From positions 2,976,001-3,040,000 of the forward strand of contig NZ_CP102285.1 in NCBI RefSeq assembly GCF_025151045.1: a DNA stretch of 64,000 nt. The letters run 5' to 3'. The translations under genes and the position numbers were made by a program. The DNA comes from Parabacteroides johnsonii DSM 18315 (GTDB lineage: Bacteria; Bacteroidota; Bacteroidia; Bacteroidales; Tannerellaceae). Positions within the stretch are counted from its first letter, which is position 1. Every line of letters starts with the position of its first letter. The notes below the pieces were generated by a model. That model was given only the letters and a program-made list of their open reading frames with translations. It did not search any database and was not told the origin of the DNA. Shown here piece after piece: positions 60,980-64,000 of the stretch.

Positions 60980-61681
60980 TTACTTATATATTAAGAAGAT
61001 TGTCGGTTTCTTGCTCAGATCAGGAACTTTTCCGGCCCATTCTTTAACAGGACGCGTATGGATATATTCATCTTCGCAAGTGATATTCGAAGCAATACAC
61101 AATTTGGTCGAAGGGCGGCACGTACGGATCAACTCCTCCGCCAATTTATTATTGCGGTAAGGCGTTTCGATGAACAACTGCGTCTGGTTCTCCGAATAAA
61201 TGCGCCCTTCCAGCTTCTTGATCGCATTCGTACGCTGTGAAGCATCGATCGGCAGATAGCCATGAAAAGCAAAGCTCTGCCCGTTAAAACCGGAACCCAT
61301 CACCGACATCAGGATCGAAGAAGGGCCGACCAGCGGAACCACCTTGTAACCTTTACGCTGTGCAATCGCCACCACATCCGCACCCGGATCGGCAACAGCC
61401 GGACAACCGGCCTCCGAGATCACACCGACCGACTCGCCTTTGGCCAAAGGGGCCAGATAGCCGGTAACCTCTTCAGGCGACGTATGCTTGTTCAGTTCAT
61501 AAAAGACAAGATCGTCTATCACGATAGAGGGTTCTGTTTTTTTCAGGAAACGGCGTGCCGTACGCACATTTTCAACAATGAAATGGCGGATGGAAAGGAT
61601 GACATCCCGGTTATATTCGGGAAGCACCCGGCGATGTTCAACGTCGCCAAGCGTGACGGGAATGAGGTAAAGAGCGGACAT
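60980..61681 (-). CDS. RsmI-like tetrapyrrole-methylase-fold SAM methyltransferase
   Basis: 233 residues. GVISEAGCPAVADPGADVVAIA and LVGPSSILMSVMGSGFNGQSFAFHGYLP match RsmI, which 2'-O-methylates 16S C1402. It lacks the usual N-terminal PTPIGN and reads LYLIPVTLGDVEHRRVLP, marking a Bacteroidota side branch whose target may differ. Heptamer repeats stand directly before its start codon. Confidence 0.8.
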   Translation of the reverse strand: MSALYLIPVTLGDVEHRRVLPEYNRDVILSIRHFIVENVRTARRFLKKTEPSIVIDDLVFYELNKHTSPEEVTGYLAPLAKGESVGVISEAGCPAVADPGADVVAIAQRKGYKVVPLVGPSSILMSVMGSGFNGQSFAFHGYLPIDASQRTNAIKKLEGRIYSENQTQLFIETPYRNNKLAEELIRTCRPSTKLCIASNITCEDEYIHTRPVKEWAGKVPDLSKKPTIFLIYK

Positions 61682-61683
61682 GA

Positions 61684-61767
61684 ATTTATGATTTATGATT
61701 TATGATTTATGATTTATGACCATGATAAAAAAGGCGACATGGCCATAAATCATAAATCATAAATCTT
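61684..61767. repeat. Tandem heptamer ATTTATG array with inverted counterpart
   Basis: Five exact copies of ATTTATG (61684-61718) face three exact copies of CATAAAT (61744-61764) plus a degenerate one, forming an AT-rich hairpin between divergent genes. Confidence 0.8.
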
Positions 61768-61786
61768 AAATCTTACGCAAAAGTAG

Positions 61787-61794
61787 TATTTTTG
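61787..61794 (+). promoter_or_regulatory. -7 promoter box of the RsmF-like gene
   Basis: TATTTTTG, 20 bp before the ATG at 61815. Confidence 0.6.
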
Positions 61795-61814
61795 CCGAAA
61801 ACAAGCGAAAAGAG

Positions 61815-63218
61815 ATGGCACTTCCGATAGATTTTATCACACGTACCCGCGCATTGCTGGGAAATGAGTTCGACAGTTTCGAAGCGGCGTTGCAGGCCGA
61901 TGTCCCCGTCAGCATCCGTATCAACGAAAAGAAAGGCACTCCTGCTCCGGTAGCCGATATTCCTGGTAACCGGGTGGCTTGGTGCGATACAGGCTATTAC
62001 CTGCCTGAAAGGCTTTCGTTTACCTTCGATCCGCTCTTCCATGCCGGCGCCTACTACGTACAGGAAGCGTCGTCCATGTTTCTCGAACAGGCGGTCCGCA
62101 GTCATGTGAAAACGCCTGTCCGGTGTCTTGACCTATGTGCCGCTCCGGGAGGTAAATCAACTCATCTGGCGGCGTGCCTGCCGGAAGGGAGCCTGCTAGT
62201 CAGCAATGAAGTGATCCGTAGCCGGAGTCATATACTTGCGGAAAATATCGCCAAGTGGGGAAATCCGAATTGCATCGTGACAAACAATGATCCGAAAGAG
62301 GTCGGCTGCCTTACGCATTTCTTTGATGTGATCATCGCTGACGTGCCCTGTTCCGGCGAAGGTATGTTCCGCAAAGATACCGATAGTACAGGCGAATGGA
62401 GTATCGCGAACGTCGAACTCTGTGCCGGACGCGGACGCCGCATCATCCACGATGTTTGGAACGCACTGAAGCCCGGTGGTCTGCTGATCTATAGCACCTG
62501 TACCTACAACACGGAGGAGGATGAAGAGAATATCCATTATATAACGGAAGAATTGGGAGCCGAAGCACTGCCCATCCCCATAAAGGACGAATGGCAAATC
62601 ACCGGCCCATTGAAATATAACCATCCGGTCTACCGTTTTTTCCCGCACAAGACCAAGGGAGAAGGTTTCTTCCTCGCCGCCCTGCGCAAAGCGGATGGCG
62701 AGACGGAAGAGATCCGGTTCAAAAACAAGAATAAAAAAGAAAAGGGGAAAACTGCTCCTGCCATCCCGAAAGCTGTCCAATCCTATCTGTCGGACACGTC
62801 TTCTTTTTCACCCGAATGGAGCGGTAATATCCTGAGGATGCTCCCCGAATCCGCTCGGGACGCATCCCCCCTGCTTCGCGAGCACCTGCGCATTCTTTCG
62901 GCCGGTATCTGTATCGGCGAGACGAAAGGAAAAGATTTCATCCCTGCCGAAGAACTGGCACTCAGCACGGCTCTGTGCCCGGAAGCTTTCCCCGTGGCTG
63001 ATTTAGATTGGGACGATGCGATCCGGTATCTGAAAAAAGAAGCTCTCCTCCTGCCTGCCGGCACAGAGAAAGGCTACGTATTGGTCCGTTACAAAAAGTT
63101 TCCGCTCGGTTTCACCAAACATCTCGGCAACCGTGCCAACAACCTTTATCCGCAGGAATGGCGCATCCGCACGGGGTATGTACCGGAGCAGGTGAAGACT
63201 ATGCTATCTCTCTTATAG
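61815..63218 (+). CDS. RsmF-like rRNA (cytosine-C5) methyltransferase
   Basis: 467 residues. NOL1/NOP2/Sun family: CLDLCAAPGGKSTHL (SAM site), DVPCSGEGMFRK and YSTCTYNTEEDEEN (the two catalytic cysteines). A C-terminal RsmF-type domain (KEALLLPAGTEKGYVLVRYKKFPLGFTKHLGNRANNLYP) binds RNA. Alternative: a tRNA target. Confidence 0.88.
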   Translation: MALPIDFITRTRALLGNEFDSFEAALQADVPVSIRINEKKGTPAPVADIPGNRVAWCDTGYYLPERLSFTFDPLFHAGAYYVQEASSMFLEQAVRSHVKTPVRCLDLCAAPGGKSTHLAACLPEGSLLVSNEVIRSRSHILAENIAKWGNPNCIVTNNDPKEVGCLTHFFDVIIADVPCSGEGMFRKDTDSTGEWSIANVELCAGRGRRIIHDVWNALKPGGLLIYSTCTYNTEEDEENIHYITEELGAEALPIPIKDEWQITGPLKYNHPVYRFFPHKTKGEGFFLAALRKADGETEEIRFKNKNKKEKGKTAPAIPKAVQSYLSDTSSFSPEWSGNILRMLPESARDASPLLREHLRILSAGICIGETKGKDFIPAEELALSTALCPEAFPVADLDWDDAIRYLKKEALLLPAGTEKGYVLVRYKKFPLGFTKHLGNRANNLYPQEWRIRTGYVPEQVKTMLSLL

Positions 63219-63293
63219 AGAAAGGGTCCCCCTCTACACAGGCCGATCTAAAAGACAGGATGTTGAATTAACACATAGCATCTTTCAATAAGA

Positions 63294-64000
63294 TTATTCA
63301 CTTTTCACAACCTCTGCCGGATTACTGTTAGCCGCCCTCAACACCTGTCCCAGTACGGTAAGTAGCACCACTGCGATCACCCCCGTGAGTACTCCTGCAA
63401 GTAGCCATCCAGGGATATCCGTGCGATAGGCATATCCTTGTAGCCAGTTGTTCATGGTAAAGTAAGCCAGCGGAAGTGCAAAGACACCGGCGATGACCAC
63501 TTGCAGCGTATATTCGCGGAAGAACATACGAACGATCGTTTCGGCTTCAGCACCAACTACCTTACGGATGGCAATCTCTTTTCGACGACGGTGAGAAGCG
63601 GCAGAGGCCACAGCATAGATACCAAACAATGAAATCAACAGGCAAACAACCGCCAAAACGGAAAACATTTTCAGACCCACCTGTTCCGAACGGTTAAGGC
63701 GGTCATACAAATCACCTATCGGTGTCAAACGGGCATCAGTCAACGTAACGTCGACTTCGGGAAGAATCTCCATAATCCGACGGATCGCCTCCATCTCCTT
63801 TCCGGGAACAATGCGTAAATACAAAATATTGAACAACTGTGGTGAAGGAAAGAAAAGCGCAGGCTGGATACGGTTGCGAAGTGACAACAAATGGAAATCT
63901 TTCACCACACCCGCCACTTCATAATCGGCTACAGAATCCTCTTCGAACACCGGCATACGGATAACCGTCCCCACCGGGTCACGAAGCCCCATTACACGGA
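63294..64000 (-). CDS. MacB/FtsX-type ABC transporter permease (C-terminal part)
   Basis: Partial; continues past the right edge. The visible 235 residues include the end of the periplasmic MacB-like domain (DPVGTVIRMPVFEEDSVADYEVAGVVKDFH) and the FtsX core: a helix at SVLAVVCLLISLFGIYAVA, the RRKEIAIRKVVGAEAETIVRMFFREY loop, and two more helices. Typical of multi-copy Bacteroidota permeases near two-component systems. Confidence 0.88.
   Translation of the reverse strand, partial: RVMGLRDPVGTVIRMPVFEEDSVADYEVAGVVKDFHLLSLRNRIQPALFFPSPQLFNILYLRIVPGKEMEAIRRIMEILPEVDVTLTDARLTPIGDLYDRLNRSEQVGLKMFSVLAVVCLLISLFGIYAVASAASHRRRKEIAIRKVVGAEAETIVRMFFREYTLQVVIAGVFALPLAYFTMNNWLQGYAYRTDIPGWLLAGVLTGVIAVVLLTVLGQVLRAANSNPAEVVKSE

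Noticed and set aside
1-64000. CRISPR array
   Set aside because: No series of regularly spaced repeats of 24-40 bp was seen; the repeats present are att cores, iterons, heptamers and inverted repeats.

Overview
The window is from a Bacteroidales genome, most likely Parabacteroides or a close relative. The basis is the TAnnTTTG-type -7 promoter boxes in front of many genes, the BfmA/BtgA, RteC-like and CTnDOT-type integrase families, a DUF6383-type surface protein, and the leu and ilv operon content. The species call is inference. It splits into an AT-richer accessory half (1 to about 28.5 kb) and a housekeeping half (28.5 to 64 kb).

Accessory half. The left edge holds the end of a mobile element that runs off the window (a partial gene and a tyrosine recombinase at 190-1425), then an ISL3-like insertion sequence (about 1.74-3.1 kb). 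From 3.8 to 28.5 kb lie two complete integrative mobilizable elements in head-to-tail tandem. Each ends in a 17-bp core that copies the 3' end of the tRNA-Phe gene at 28498-28570, with cores at 3827, 16793 and 28493. Element B (3.84-16.81 kb) carries a 2-TM coiled-coil protein, an ImmA/IrrE-type metallopeptidase, a beta-family protein and a convergent PD-(D/E)XK-like sce7726 protein (a candidate defence cassette). It also carries BfmA/BtgA and DUF5712 mobilization genes, an RteC-like module, a TetR-controlled nitroreductase/DUF2271/beta-barrel group, several small helix-turn-helix proteins and an integrase. Element A (16.81-28.51 kb) carries a TetR regulator with a cargo FabH, the same RteC-like module in the opposite orientation, MobC/MOB-P relaxase genes, a CHC2/TOPRIM primase, a VirE-like helicase, an iteron-rich non-coding stretch, a SEFIR protein and a second integrase closely related to that of element B. 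A 26-codon integrase stub at 3518-3598 beside the leftmost core points to a third, mostly lost, element.

Housekeeping half. thiL and lpxK overlap, and a tRNA nucleotidyltransferase ends against the tail of a dead IS1182-type transposase. Then come a lipoprotein, a large DUF6383-type protein, an MscS channel, a TPR protein and an acyltransferase. Two minus-strand branched-chain amino acid operons follow: leuA-leuC-leuD-(GxxExxY)-cimA-mgsA-leuB and ilvD-ilvB-ilvN-acyl-ACP thioesterase-ilvC. Both begin with a -7 box, a tiny Leu/Ile/Val-rich leader peptide and an intrinsic terminator, which is the layout of translation-coupled attenuation. The last 9 kb holds a MalY/PatB-type lyase, SlyD, aroC, rlmH, a DUF4783-like protein, nadC, a left-handed beta-helix acetyltransferase, an RsmI-like and an RsmF-like methyltransferase, and a partial MacB/FtsX-type permease.

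Most striking points: the tandem tRNA-Phe integration array, with matching operator sequences inside each element; the unassigned four-gene cassette at 4.3-7.2 kb; the two attenuators; and a 453-bp unit of inverted repeats enclosing a GxxExxY gene between leuD and cimA, with a gene-less 99-bp relative at 57.3 kb.
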